This document shows, piece by piece, positions 9,112-18,062 of a stretch of 64,000 nt of DNA. The stretch spans positions 310,001 to 374,000 of the forward strand of contig NZ_RYEV01000010.1 in NCBI RefSeq assembly GCF_004138485.1. Reading direction: 5' to 3'. The notes beneath the pieces were generated by a model that had not been told where the DNA came from, made no database searches, and was given only the letters and a program-made list of their open reading frames with translations. The position numbers were made by a program, and so were the translations under genes. Source of the stretch: Peristeroidobacter soli. Its GTDB lineage: Bacteria > Pseudomonadota > Gammaproteobacteria > Steroidobacterales > Steroidobacteraceae. The stretch's first letter is position 1; each line of letters begins with the position of its first letter.

Positions 9112-11117
9112 TGGGTCACTCCGTGCTCGGCACTCAGATAGCGATCGAACCAGGCAACGCTGCGCTCCATGAAATCCAGCTGATGCGCTCGCTGCGTGAT
9201 GTAATGCCCCTGGCGCGGGTAGATCACCAGTTCCACGGGCACGCCGGCCCACTTCAACGCGGCATGAAACTCCAGCGCCTGGGTCACCGGACAGGAAACA
9301 TCGCGCTCACCGTGCAACAGCAACACCGGCGTGCGCGCCTTGCGAATCTGGTAGAGCGGAGAACGATTCAGATACAGATCGAAGTTTTCGTAGAGCGGCG
9401 CGTCCCAATGCGACAGCTGCTCGTGCATTCGGGTGTCGCTGGAGCCCGCTTCGCTGATCCAGTTGTAGATGCCGCTGGCGGCCACGGCCGCCTTGAAGCG
9501 ATGACTTCCCCAGGTCGCGCCCCAGGCGGCCGCGTAGCCGCCCCAGCTCATGCCGTAGATGCCGGCACGCTGCGCATCCGCGAGGCCGAGAGCGATGAGA
9601 TGATCGAGCCCCGACTCGATGTCTTCCCACTCGCGTCCCATGAGATCGCGACGATTGCCGCGAATGAAATCGGTGCCCCGGCCGCTGCTGCCCCGGTAGT
9701 TCGGATACAGAACCAGGTAGCCGCGCGCGGCCAGCAGTTGCCCCACGTTGGTGGCTTCCTGCTGACCGAAGCCATTCCAGCCGTTCTGCGCACTCATCTC
9801 CGAGCCGCCGTGCACATGAAGGATCGTCGGATAGCGCACGCCGGGTTTGAAGCCCACCGGCTTGACGATCACACCCTCGATGAGCGTGCCGTCTTTGCTA
9901 CGCCAGCGCGTCGATTCCTGCGCACCGAGCGTGAGACCGCCGAGCGGCGGATTGGAATACGTCAGTCGTTTCAGCCCGCCGCGGCCATCGAGACGGCCGA
10001 TGAATATTTCCTCCGGATGCGTGGGCGAGCTGGCAACGACCGCGAAGGTTGCGGCGTTGTTGCTGAAAGTGAGTCGGCCGCGAAGGATCTGCGGTGCAGC
10101 CACCACCGGCTGCATGCTCCCGGACCTCAGATCGAGCAGCCGCATCGCGCTCTGCACGCCCTCCTCCGCGATCAGCGCCAACGTGCCGGGCCGGCCCGGA
10201 ATCGGCACCACATCGATCACCGTGCCGGCATAGCCCTGCGTCAGATTCTTCGGCGCCGATGCGCCATCGACCGCGGCCAGAAACAAGCTGCCGTCGCGAG
10301 GATCCGTGACATCGATCGAACCGAGCCAGGTCACGTTCCGCCCATCGGAGGTCCAACCGACCGATCCCATCATTCCCTGCGTCCTTGCGAGTGCTTTGGG
10401 TGTGCCGCCCACGGCGTCGATCACATAAGGCAGCGAATGCAGGCAACGGTCATCGTCGGTGGTGCCGGTCGAGGCGACGAGTGCAAACGCATCGCCCGCG
10501 GGCGACCAGGCAAAATTCCAGATGTTCAGATCCGTCGGAGTGATCGTGGTTACATCACCGGATTCGACGGCCACGACGCGCAGCCTGGCGCGTGCCGACG
10601 GCGCATCGACCACCACCCAATCGCGGCCGTCCTCTCGCGCGCGCCGCTGCGCTTCGCTCTCTTCATCGCTCGCCAGGAAGGCGATCCGCCGCCCATCGGG
10701 AGACCACTGCAGATCGTTCGCGCCTCCCTGCCCCCGAGTGAGCACGACAATCGGTCCCCATCCGCCGGAATGTTTGCTGCGGATGTATATCTGTCTTGCG
10801 GCCCCGGACTCTGGGCGGGCGAGCCAGGCCAGCGTCCGGCCGTCCGGCGACCATCTCGGCATCGCCGGACTGACGCCGCCGTCCGCCCATTCGACGGGCG
10901 CGCCGCCGTTGCTATCGATCAGCCAGAGGCTGCCGAGTTGGACGCTCCGGCCATCGTCCGATGAATGGTTCTCCAGCCGATAGGCGACCTCCGCTCCCGA
11001 GGGCGACAGCGCCGCATCCGCCACGGTTCGCAGCTCGAGTGAGAGCGCCGGCGTCAGCACGGCGGCACTCGCGTCGATGCAGGCCAGCAGTAGCGAAAGT
11101 AGAGCGGCACTTCTCAT
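9108..11117 (-). CDS. S9 family prolyl oligopeptidase, exported
   Basis: A 669-residue protein with signal peptide MRSAALLSLLLACIDASAA, a propeller with SPDG repeats, and a catalytic domain with S524 in GMSWGG, D606 in GERDVSCPV and H638 in RQGHYI. Only moderately similar to the adjacent S9 protein, so this is not a recent tandem duplicate. It is the first gene after the module 1 receptor, separated by 81 bases that contain a strong hairpin (11148-11168). Acylaminoacyl- or dipeptidyl-peptidase-type activity is the family expectation. Confidence 0.92.
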   Translation of the reverse strand: MRSAALLSLLLACIDASAAVLTPALSLELRTVADAALSPSGAEVAYRLENHSSDDGRSVQLGSLWLIDSNGGAPVEWADGGVSPAMPRWSPDGRTLAWLARPESGAARQIYIRSKHSGGWGPIVVLTRGQGGANDLQWSPDGRRIAFLASDEESEAQRRAREDGRDWVVVDAPSARARLRVVAVESGDVTTITPTDLNIWNFAWSPAGDAFALVASTGTTDDDRCLHSLPYVIDAVGGTPKALARTQGMMGSVGWTSDGRNVTWLGSIDVTDPRDGSLFLAAVDGASAPKNLTQGYAGTVIDVVPIPGRPGTLALIAEEGVQSAMRLLDLRSGSMQPVVAAPQILRGRLTFSNNAATFAVVASSPTHPEEIFIGRLDGRGGLKRLTYSNPPLGGLTLGAQESTRWRSKDGTLIEGVIVKPVGFKPGVRYPTILHVHGGSEMSAQNGWNGFGQQEATNVGQLLAARGYLVLYPNYRGSSGRGTDFIRGNRRDLMGREWEDIESGLDHLIALGLADAQRAGIYGMSWGGYAAAWGATWGSHRFKAAVAASGIYNWISEAGSSDTRMHEQLSHWDAPLYENFDLYLNRSPLYQIRKARTPVLLLHGERDVSCPVTQALEFHAALKWAGVPVELVIYPRQGHYITQRAHQLDFMERSVAWFDRYLSAEHGVTQ

Positions 11118-11147
11118 GGATGCTTCTCGAGCGCGAGAGCCGGCGTT

Positions 11148-11168
11148 CCGGGCCTCGGTGAGGCCCGG
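11148..11168 (-). terminator. Intra-operon hairpin between TonB receptor and S9 peptidase genes
   Basis: A perfect 9-bp inverted repeat (ccgggcctc / gaggcccgg) with a 3-base loop. No T-run follows on the minus strand. It may be a partial terminator or an mRNA-stability hairpin that lets the receptor be expressed more than the downstream enzymes. Confidence 0.45.
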
Positions 11169-11198
11169 TACCGTGCAGGAGGTGAGATGCAGCGGTTG

Positions 11199-13685
11199 TT
11201 AGAACTTGACCGTCGCGGAGGCCACCACCGTGCGTGGATTGCCGCGGTAGAAGTACTGGCTCGACCAGTAGGCCTCGTCGAAAACATTCTCGACATTCAG
11301 GCGCATCGTGACCGGGCGCTCAAAGGCGTTGAAGGCGTAGCTGGCACCGAGATCGAACCTCGTCCAGCTCGGCGCCTCGACGTTGCCCAGGTACACGGAG
11401 CCCGACATATAGAACGGACTCGCATAGGTGCCTCGCGCGCTCAGCGCCAGCCCCGGCAGGAAGGACAGGCTCCAGTCCCCGCCCAAAGTCACATTCACCT
11501 TGGAAACACCGTCCGCGCGCCGGCCGGAGTTGGCGGGATCTTCGGTCTTGGTCAACTCGGCATCGAGCAACATGACGCCGCCCAGCAGGCGAACGCCGGG
11601 CTGCGGCTCACCGAAGATGCCGATCTCCAGGCCGCGATTGCGCTGCTCGCCATCGAGGCTGTAAATCATGGTCTGCTGATCGATGAGCCCCTGCGGGCGA
11701 GCGATCTGGAACACAGCGAAGGTCGCGCCGAAGCTGCCGCGATCCAGCTTCACGCCCGCCTCGATCTGCTTGGATCGATACGGCGCGAAGACCTGCCCGG
11801 CATTCAGCGCCGGTGCCTGCGCCGTCGGCCCGCGCGCCAGCCCTTCCATATAGTTCGCATAGATCGACACCGCCTTGATCGGACGGAACACCACGCCGGC
11901 CGACGGACTCAACGCCTGCTCGTCGTAGGCGCTGATCTGCGCGCCGGTGCCGGGGTCGAACTCGTCGTTCTTCACCTGTTGCAGACGTGCGCCGAGCGTC
12001 AGTTGGACTTTGCCGTCCAGCATCGACAACGTATCCGCCAGCGAGACGCCGGTGAGCGTCGTGTCCAGAATTTTCGGCGGCCGCGGGAAGCCCTGCAGGT
12101 CCGGCGCCGGAATGAAGTTCGGCGTATAGATGTTCGATGGATTGGTCGGCACCATCGCCGAGCCATCGATGCTGCCGTCATAGAAACTGAGCTCGTCGCG
12201 TTTCACCTCGGTGCGAGTCGCGGCGAGCGCGAGCTGATGGCCGACCCGCCCGGTGTCGAACGAAAAACGCAGCCCCGCCTCGCTCGACGCCCCGGCCACC
12301 TTGAATGCCTTGCCCCAGAAGTTCTCGTCGAAGTCGCCGGCGCTGTTCAACGAAGTGCCGTAACTCAATACATACGATCCTTCCGTCCGGCCGAAGCCGG
12401 TGGCGATGTAACCAAAGACATTGCTGCCGAACTGATATTCGGCGCGTGCCACGCCATACACCGAATGCTCCTGCAGACCGAGCCAGGGCTGCAGGAAACG
12501 CTTGCCCGCCGGGGGCGCGCGAGGCGGCGTGGTCAGCGACTCACCGAGATAACTGTCGCCATCCACGCCGCGATAGTCGCGATGCTGATATCCAAAGTCA
12601 GCCGTCACTTGCAGACCGCCCTGATTGAAATCGATGCCAATGGCGGCGTCCTCCGCCTCCTTCGACAAGCCCTGCAAAGCGCCGTCGCCGTCCCGATACA
12701 CGCCATTGACGCGAACGCCGAGCTGCTGCTCGTCGCCGAAGCGACGGCCGGCATCGACGTGCGCGCCGACCTGCGCATCCGAAACAAACATCGTCGTCAG
12801 CGCCAGCAACGGCTCGACGTCTGCTCGCTTCGGCGCGAGGTTGATCGAACCGCCGATGGATCCCACCGGTGACATGCCGCCGAGCAGCGTGCTCGGCCCC
12901 TTGATCAACTCCACGCGCTCGACCGTCTCGACAGCCACCTGATCCCACGGCGCCACGCCGTACAGGCCATCGAACGCAACGTCCTCGGTGCCTACGGTGA
13001 AGCCGCGAATATCGAACACGTCATAGGTTTGTGACTCTGAGCCTGCGGCCCGCACGGAGGCGTCCGAAGTAATCACTTGCACCAGGCCGCGGGCGCCCAC
13101 ATCCTGGATAAAGCTGGACGTGAAGCCCGTCGTGCTCAACGGGGTGTCCATGATGTCGCGGTTGCCCAGCAGTCCCAACCGGCTGCCTCGTGCTACCTGT
13201 CCGCCGCCGTATTCTTCGGGAAGTTTCTCGCTGGTGACGACGACGGTTTCCAGACTCGCCTCAGCCAGCGCTCGCGCGGCCTTGTCGCTCTGGGTGTCGC
13301 TCTCCGAGCCGAGCGCGACATACGACGATCTGCGGTAACCGTTCTGGCTGGTTCGCTGCGAGTCCGCCTTCGCGGCAGTCGTGATCAATAGCGCGCCCGA
13401 CGTTTCATCTTCACGAAAGACCAGCGGCGTACCTCGTAGCAGCCTCGCCACGGCCTCTTGTGGGGTGAGCTCCCCGCTGACGCCCTCGGTGTGCAGCCCC
13501 TTCACCAGGTCCGTCGGATAAAAGAACTCGACGCCACTTTGCTCCGCCAACGTTCGCAACGCCACCGCCAGATCGCCCGCGGGAACGTCGATGGAGCGAC
13601 GCTCCAATTCGCTCGCGCCAGCGGCGAGCGCCGCGGAACAAATCAAACCAACGAGCATCGTCCGACCCGACTGGAAACTCTGCAT
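11199..13685 (-). CDS. TonB-dependent outer-membrane receptor with STN signalling domain (module 1)
   Basis: An 828-residue receptor. ATG 13685 is preferred: GGGGAG lies upstream and MQSFQSGRTMLVGLICSAALAAG is a signal peptide. Residues about 25-100 are an STN (secretin/TonB N-terminal) domain (IDVPAGDLAVALRTLAEQSG), which signals to FecR-type regulators. A TonB-box-like stretch (ETVVVTSEK), a plug domain with VELIKGPSTLLGG, and a long beta-barrel ending in the aromatic ...SATVKF follow. STN plus adjacent FecR and ECF sigma makes this a transducing receptor. The barrel resembles siderophore/FhuA-type receptors, but the following peptidases point to a peptide ligand (inference). Confidence 0.93.
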   Translation of the reverse strand: MQSFQSGRTMLVGLICSAALAAGASELERRSIDVPAGDLAVALRTLAEQSGVEFFYPTDLVKGLHTEGVSGELTPQEAVARLLRGTPLVFREDETSGALLITTAAKADSQRTSQNGYRRSSYVALGSESDTQSDKAARALAEASLETVVVTSEKLPEEYGGGQVARGSRLGLLGNRDIMDTPLSTTGFTSSFIQDVGARGLVQVITSDASVRAAGSESQTYDVFDIRGFTVGTEDVAFDGLYGVAPWDQVAVETVERVELIKGPSTLLGGMSPVGSIGGSINLAPKRADVEPLLALTTMFVSDAQVGAHVDAGRRFGDEQQLGVRVNGVYRDGDGALQGLSKEAEDAAIGIDFNQGGLQVTADFGYQHRDYRGVDGDSYLGESLTTPPRAPPAGKRFLQPWLGLQEHSVYGVARAEYQFGSNVFGYIATGFGRTEGSYVLSYGTSLNSAGDFDENFWGKAFKVAGASSEAGLRFSFDTGRVGHQLALAATRTEVKRDELSFYDGSIDGSAMVPTNPSNIYTPNFIPAPDLQGFPRPPKILDTTLTGVSLADTLSMLDGKVQLTLGARLQQVKNDEFDPGTGAQISAYDEQALSPSAGVVFRPIKAVSIYANYMEGLARGPTAQAPALNAGQVFAPYRSKQIEAGVKLDRGSFGATFAVFQIARPQGLIDQQTMIYSLDGEQRNRGLEIGIFGEPQPGVRLLGGVMLLDAELTKTEDPANSGRRADGVSKVNVTLGGDWSLSFLPGLALSARGTYASPFYMSGSVYLGNVEAPSWTRFDLGASYAFNAFERPVTMRLNVENVFDEAYWSSQYFYRGNPRTVVASATVKF

Positions 13686-13779
13686 GTGCGCTCCCCGATA
13701 GCGGCTCTTGTAACGGCCTCTCATCAATTAAGACGAGCGGCCGGAACAAACACGGTATCGGTCGGCACGAAGTTTCCGA

Positions 13780-14769
13780 CTAGGGATCCAGCACGTGGAT
13801 GGTGTGTCCACGCCGCTCGATGACCACTGGAAAGTTCTTGCCGAGCAGCCTGATGAAGGCGTCGACGTTGTTGGAGCGAAAGTTGCCGTCGATCTTCAAG
13901 CCGGCGAGCCCGGCGCTCTCGATGACGATCTTGTCGTCGTTGTAACGATTGAATTCCGCCGCCGCGTCGGCCAGCGACGTGCTCTGGAACATCAGGAATC
14001 CAGCACGCCAGCTCAGATACTGAGTGACGTCGTTCAACGACTTCTTCTGCACCAGCACGCCTTGACGATCGCCACTGGCGATGCTGCCAGCACCGAGCAG
14101 TGACGCCGGCGGCCCGAGCGCGCCGGCCGGGGACTGCGACTCCATGCGCACCAGCCCTTCGCTGACGACCACACGAATGTCCTGGTTCTCCCGCCGCACC
14201 GAAAAGCGCGTTCCCACCGCGACCACCCGCCGCTCACCCACGATCACCACGAACGGCCGGCTGGGATCTTTCGCGACCTCGACGAACACTTCGCCACGCC
14301 GTAGTTGAATACGCCGTTCGCGTTCCTCGAATGCGACCTGCACCTCGCTGTCGGTGTTGAGCGTGATGCGCGATCCGTCGGCCAGGGAAACCAGCCGCAT
14401 GCCGCCAACTTCCGTTCGATAGGTGGATCGTTGTGGCAGCAACGCCCAGGTGGCCGCGACTATCGCCAGCACCACGCTCGCCGCCAGCGCGCCCCGCCAA
14501 AGGCCGCCGCGCCTGGGCTGCACCACTGGCGCCGCATCGGCGGCGGGGCCCGTCCATGACGGTTGACCGGTCATCGCACCTGCATTCAGCGCCTTCAACC
14601 GGGCCGCCTCGCGCCATGCGTGCTCGAGTCTCAGGAACACCACACGGCGAGCGCTCGAGATTTCCAGCCAGGCCGACAACGCCTGCTGGTCCGACTCGGT
14701 CCAGTCACCGGCATCGCGCTTGAAGAGCCACCCGGCAGCCGCATTTTCCAGCTGTTCTCTACTTTCCAT
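13780..14769 (-). CDS. FecR family anti-sigma / signal transducer (module 1)
   Basis: A 329-residue inner-membrane protein. The N-terminal cytoplasmic FecR_N-like domain has the usual AAGWLFKRDAGDWTESD and FLRLEHAW motifs. One transmembrane helix lies near residues 90-110 (ALAASVVLAIVAATWALL). The periplasmic FecR domain includes GSRITLNTDSEVQV and GEVFVEVAKDPSRPF, with a C-terminal DUF4974-like domain. Start chosen as ATG 14769; GTG 14781 is possible. It overlaps the sigma gene, indicating coupled translation. It relays receptor occupancy to the neighbouring ECF sigma factor. Confidence 0.9.
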   Translation of the reverse strand: MESREQLENAAAGWLFKRDAGDWTESDQQALSAWLEISSARRVVFLRLEHAWREAARLKALNAGAMTGQPSWTGPAADAAPVVQPRRGGLWRGALAASVVLAIVAATWALLPQRSTYRTEVGGMRLVSLADGSRITLNTDSEVQVAFEERERRIQLRRGEVFVEVAKDPSRPFVVIVGERRVVAVGTRFSVRRENQDIRVVVSEGLVRMESQSPAGALGPPASLLGAGSIASGDRQGVLVQKKSLNDVTQYLSWRAGFLMFQSTSLADAAAEFNRYNDDKIVIESAGLAGLKIDGNFRSNNVDAFIRLLGKNFPVVIERRGHTIHVLDP

Positions 14770-15328
14770 GAGCTGACTCACTCGTCACGTTGCGCTGCTG
14801 CTCGCCCGGCCCGGTCTGCGCTCCGCCATAGAACAGCTCGGCCAGCCGTCGAATGCCCTTCAAAGCATGCTTCTGCACGGTGGCCACCGCAATGTCGAGC
14901 CGCGAGCCGATTTCCTGCTGCGACAACCCTTCGACCCGCTGCAGCCAGAGGACTTCCCGGCATTGTCGTGGCAGCCCGTTCAACGCCACGGAAAGATGCT
15001 GGAGCTGTTGTCGGGCGGTGAGGCGTCGTTCCGGCGACAGCGGATCGATCAGCACATTCAATGCATCCAGGTCCTCGATCAGCTCGATGGATACGATCCG
15101 GCTGCGCCGGGCACGATCGATCATCAGGTGACGGGCCGTGGTGAACAGAAACGATCGCGGCGACTGCGGCAGCGCCCCCGCGGCCGACTCATATATCCGC
15201 ACGTAAACGTCGTGGCAGATGTCGGGCACGTCGCTCGGGTTGGGCCAGGCTCTAAGCACGTAACGGCGCAGCGCCGCCTCGTGGCACAGAATCTCTCGCA
15301 CGAACCACTCATTCACGCCCTCGACCAT
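14759..15328 (-). CDS. ECF RNA polymerase sigma factor, FecI-like (module 1)
   Basis: A 189-residue ECF sigma factor: sigma-2 region (REILCHEAALRRYVLRAW...DICHDVYVRIYE, FLFTTARHLMIDRAR) and sigma-4 (LPRQCREVLWLQRVEGLSQQEIGSRL...ALKGIRRL). ATG 15328 is chosen because the module 4 paralogue (43025-43600) aligns from about there; an in-frame start at 15412 would add 28 unrelated residues. It should direct transcription of the receptor operon. Confidence 0.88.
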   Translation of the reverse strand: MVEGVNEWFVREILCHEAALRRYVLRAWPNPSDVPDICHDVYVRIYESAAGALPQSPRSFLFTTARHLMIDRARRSRIVSIELIEDLDALNVLIDPLSPERRLTARQQLQHLSVALNGLPRQCREVLWLQRVEGLSQQEIGSRLDIAVATVQKHALKGIRRLAELFYGGAQTGPGEQQRNVTSESAHGK

Positions 15329-15464
15329 CGGCAGACAGTACACCGGGGCGCCGACCCGGAGAAGGAGGTCGGAACTTTCTTTACGGGGCCATACCGTGTA
15401 TGCGCCCGCCAATCGTCTTACTTTAGATAGGCACGCCGCATCGACGCGCCAGTGCGCCCAGAAA

Positions 15465-16895
15465 TCACTTCCGTACCGGCAGCGGCACCTCTTCGTGGGC
15501 CGGCTTGTAGAGGCGGCCTTCCTGCAACATCAGTCGTCCATTGACGAAGGCCGTGCGCACCTTGCGAAGCGCACTGAAATCCTCATCGGGATTGCCTTCA
15601 ATCACGATGATGTCGGCGAGCTTGCCGGTCTCGATCGTGCCCAGCCGATCGGCCATGTGCAGAATCTCGGCGCTGGTCCGGGTGGCCGCGACCAGTGCTT
15701 CGGTCCTGGTGAACCCGACCTGCGTGAACGACTCGAGCTCATCGATATAGGCGCCGGGCATGTAGTCGGGACCATTGACGATGAGATCGAGGCCGATGCC
15801 CATCTTCACGCCCGCGCGACGCAGCTTTCTCGCCATCTCCACGATGGTGTCTTCGTTGAGCTCGAAGCGCCGCGAGGTGGAGCCGAAATAGCCGCCGCTG
15901 TTTCGTTGAATGATGCGATAGGTGACGAGCGTCGGCACCGAGGCGATGCCGCGCTTGGCCATGAGCGCGATGGCCTTGTCACTGCGCGGCAGCGGGTGTT
16001 CGACCGAGTCGACGCCCGCCTTGATCGCCATGTCGATATATTGGGTCTCCGCATCGACGGTCACCGGCAGCCCGAGCGAATGTGCCTCATCGACCGCAGC
16101 GTTGACCTCGTCCTGGGAATATTCGCTCGCGAGCTTGATCAGATCCGCGCCCTTCGCGAACTGGATCCGCACCGCCTCGCGCCACTGATCGGGACCGGAG
16201 GCAACCCGCACCATCGAATTGGGATTGCCGTTGGGCACTTCCGGATAGGCCGCGGTCACCGCGTGCAACGCGCCGTGCCCACCGGTTCCCGTGATCAACT
16301 GGCCGGCCGTGAAGATGCGCGGGCCCTGGATTTCACCCGAGGCCTGCAATCGCTTGAGAATGAACGGCGAATCGCCGTGAGAGGCGACATCACGCACGCT
16401 CGTGACACCGGCCTGCAGATGAATGGCCATGCGTCGTAAGCCGCGCATCACGGATTCGGCGCCGCTGGTGTTGCCGTTCGTGTAGATGGTCATGTCGGCC
16501 GCGTCGACATAGGTCAGATGCGTGTGCAGGTCGATGAGACCTGGCATCACGGTCTTGCCGGTCACGTCATAGACGACCGCATCCGCCGGCCAGTTGCGCT
16601 CACCGGGATTCAGGATCGCCGTGATCGACTTGCCCTGGACCACGATCGTCGCCGGTCGCGCCGGTGCGCCGGTGCCATCGAACAGCCGGCCGCCTACCAG
16701 GACAAACGAGCCCTTGGGGGCGTTGAAGTCGGCCGGCACCGGAATGCGCAGTCCGTCATCGGACGTCGGCACCGAGTGCGGCAGCCACTGATCGCGGTTG
16801 TAGATGGGCCGGGCCTGCGGCCCGCCGTCCTGAGCGGCGACCGTCGTCGCGATCAACGGAACCACGCACAGCAGTCGACGCAACCAGGTGATCAT
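15465..16895 (-). CDS. Amidohydrolase family protein, exported
   Basis: A 476-residue metal-dependent hydrolase. ATG 16895 has AAGGAAG upstream and starts a signal peptide (MITWLRRLLCVVPLIATTVAA). The beta-sandwich strands (VLVGGRLFDGTG) precede GLIDLHTHL (HxH metal ligands); the C-terminal GTIETGKLADIIVIEGNP closes the composite sandwich. The arrangement resembles imidazolonepropionase-like/prolidase-type amidohydrolases. It is the last gene of module 2. Substrate unknown; peptide or cyclic amide hydrolysis is plausible from context. Confidence 0.88.
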   Translation of the reverse strand: MITWLRRLLCVVPLIATTVAAQDGGPQARPIYNRDQWLPHSVPTSDDGLRIPVPADFNAPKGSFVLVGGRLFDGTGAPARPATIVVQGKSITAILNPGERNWPADAVVYDVTGKTVMPGLIDLHTHLTYVDAADMTIYTNGNTSGAESVMRGLRRMAIHLQAGVTSVRDVASHGDSPFILKRLQASGEIQGPRIFTAGQLITGTGGHGALHAVTAAYPEVPNGNPNSMVRVASGPDQWREAVRIQFAKGADLIKLASEYSQDEVNAAVDEAHSLGLPVTVDAETQYIDMAIKAGVDSVEHPLPRSDKAIALMAKRGIASVPTLVTYRIIQRNSGGYFGSTSRRFELNEDTIVEMARKLRRAGVKMGIGLDLIVNGPDYMPGAYIDELESFTQVGFTRTEALVAATRTSAEILHMADRLGTIETGKLADIIVIEGNPDEDFSALRKVRTAFVNGRLMLQEGRLYKPAHEEVPLPVRK

Positions 16896-17020
16896 TCGGC
16901 GCTTCCTTTTTGTCATCGAGCGCGAAGCCGCGTGGCTTGCGTCCCAGGCTCGATTCTAGGCAGCGCACCTGCGAGCGTCACTAATATCCCTAATGTGGCT
17001 CATAAGAGATTTTGAAGGGG

Positions 17021-18037
17021 TCACTGCGCGTGCGACTGCGCGCGCACCTGGCGCACCACCTCATCCACGGCACTGATGACCGCATCCGCCCGATCAAATT
17101 GAATGTAGTGCCCGGAATCGAACAGCAGCTGCTGGCGGCCCTGACTCGACCAGCCGGCCTGATCGTCATGCAGACGTTTCCAGATCGCTTGCATTTTCAG
17201 CGCATCGGCTCGCGTCATTCCGAGCGCGCCGAGTACGGCATCCGGCAGCGGCCGCATCGCCGTCAGCACGACGAGGGGGCGCGCGCCCAAGGCGCGAAAC
17301 GTGCCCACGTCATTCAGCGTGCGCTCCATGCCGGCCGCCTCACTCATCGCCGCGCGCATCGACTGGCTCGCGTAGGCCTTCGACATCGCAGCGGTCTGCG
17401 CAGGAATGTTTGCTACGCCGGGCTCCTCACCGAGCAGGTGGGTCCAGCCGGTCCAGGTCAGTTTGGATAGCAGTACGACGACGGGCGGCGCAACCTGCGT
17501 CAGCTGAGTCAATCCCGCCGCCCTGAGCTCGCGGTTCTGATCCGGATGCGATCCATCCACCAGCACCAGGCCGGCAACCTGCTCGCCAAACTTTCTGGTG
17601 TAGTCCAGAACGTAGACGGCGCCGAGCGAGTGCGCCACGAGAACATACGGCCCTTGCTCGCCGCTCGCTGCGAGCGTGGCATGCAGGTCCTCGGCGATGA
17701 CATCCGCGTGCTGTGGCTCGTCCTTCGGTTCGCTCCACATGATGCCCGCGCGATCATAGGCGCAGGCACGCGTCAGCGAGGCGACCGAGTCGTGCACGGC
17801 ACTCCAGGCCAATGAGCCGTTGGTATCGAGACCGGCCTCGAATACGACGGTCGGCGCGCCCTCGCCGCGACAATCCAGATGAATCCGCCGATCGCCGATC
17901 TCGACCATCGCGCCGCGCGGCGGGAATTCAGCGCGGGCGCGATGCCGCGCATACGCCTCATAACCGGTGCCCGTCACCAGCAGCAGAACGATGAGAACGA
18001 CGATCCCGAGACCTGAACGCTTCAACCAATGACGCAT
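17021..18037 (-). CDS. Alpha/beta hydrolase with N-terminal membrane anchor
   Basis: A 338-residue alpha/beta hydrolase. Residues about 9-27 form a transmembrane anchor or uncleaved signal (LGIVVLIVLLLVTGTGYEAYA). The nucleophile S137 sits in VAHSLGA, with a variant elbow (AHSLG instead of GHSxG); the likely catalytic His is H310 in DSGHYIQFD. It lies between the module 2 receptor and the amidohydrolase. Substrate unknown; an esterase, amidase or lactonase role in processing the imported compound is an inference. Confidence 0.85.
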   Translation of the reverse strand: MRHWLKRSGLGIVVLIVLLLVTGTGYEAYARHRARAEFPPRGAMVEIGDRRIHLDCRGEGAPTVVFEAGLDTNGSLAWSAVHDSVASLTRACAYDRAGIMWSEPKDEPQHADVIAEDLHATLAASGEQGPYVLVAHSLGAVYVLDYTRKFGEQVAGLVLVDGSHPDQNRELRAAGLTQLTQVAPPVVVLLSKLTWTGWTHLLGEEPGVANIPAQTAAMSKAYASQSMRAAMSEAAGMERTLNDVGTFRALGARPLVVLTAMRPLPDAVLGALGMTRADALKMQAIWKRLHDDQAGWSSQGRQQLLFDSGHYIQFDRADAVISAVDEVVRQVRAQSHAQ

Positions 18038-18062
18038 GCTGGACTTCCGCCGCTATTCGAAT

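Noticed and set aside
9042-10964. Plus-strand open frame of 640 codons opposite the third S9 gene
   Set aside because: Shadow of the peptidase gene; no signal, motif or ribosome site.
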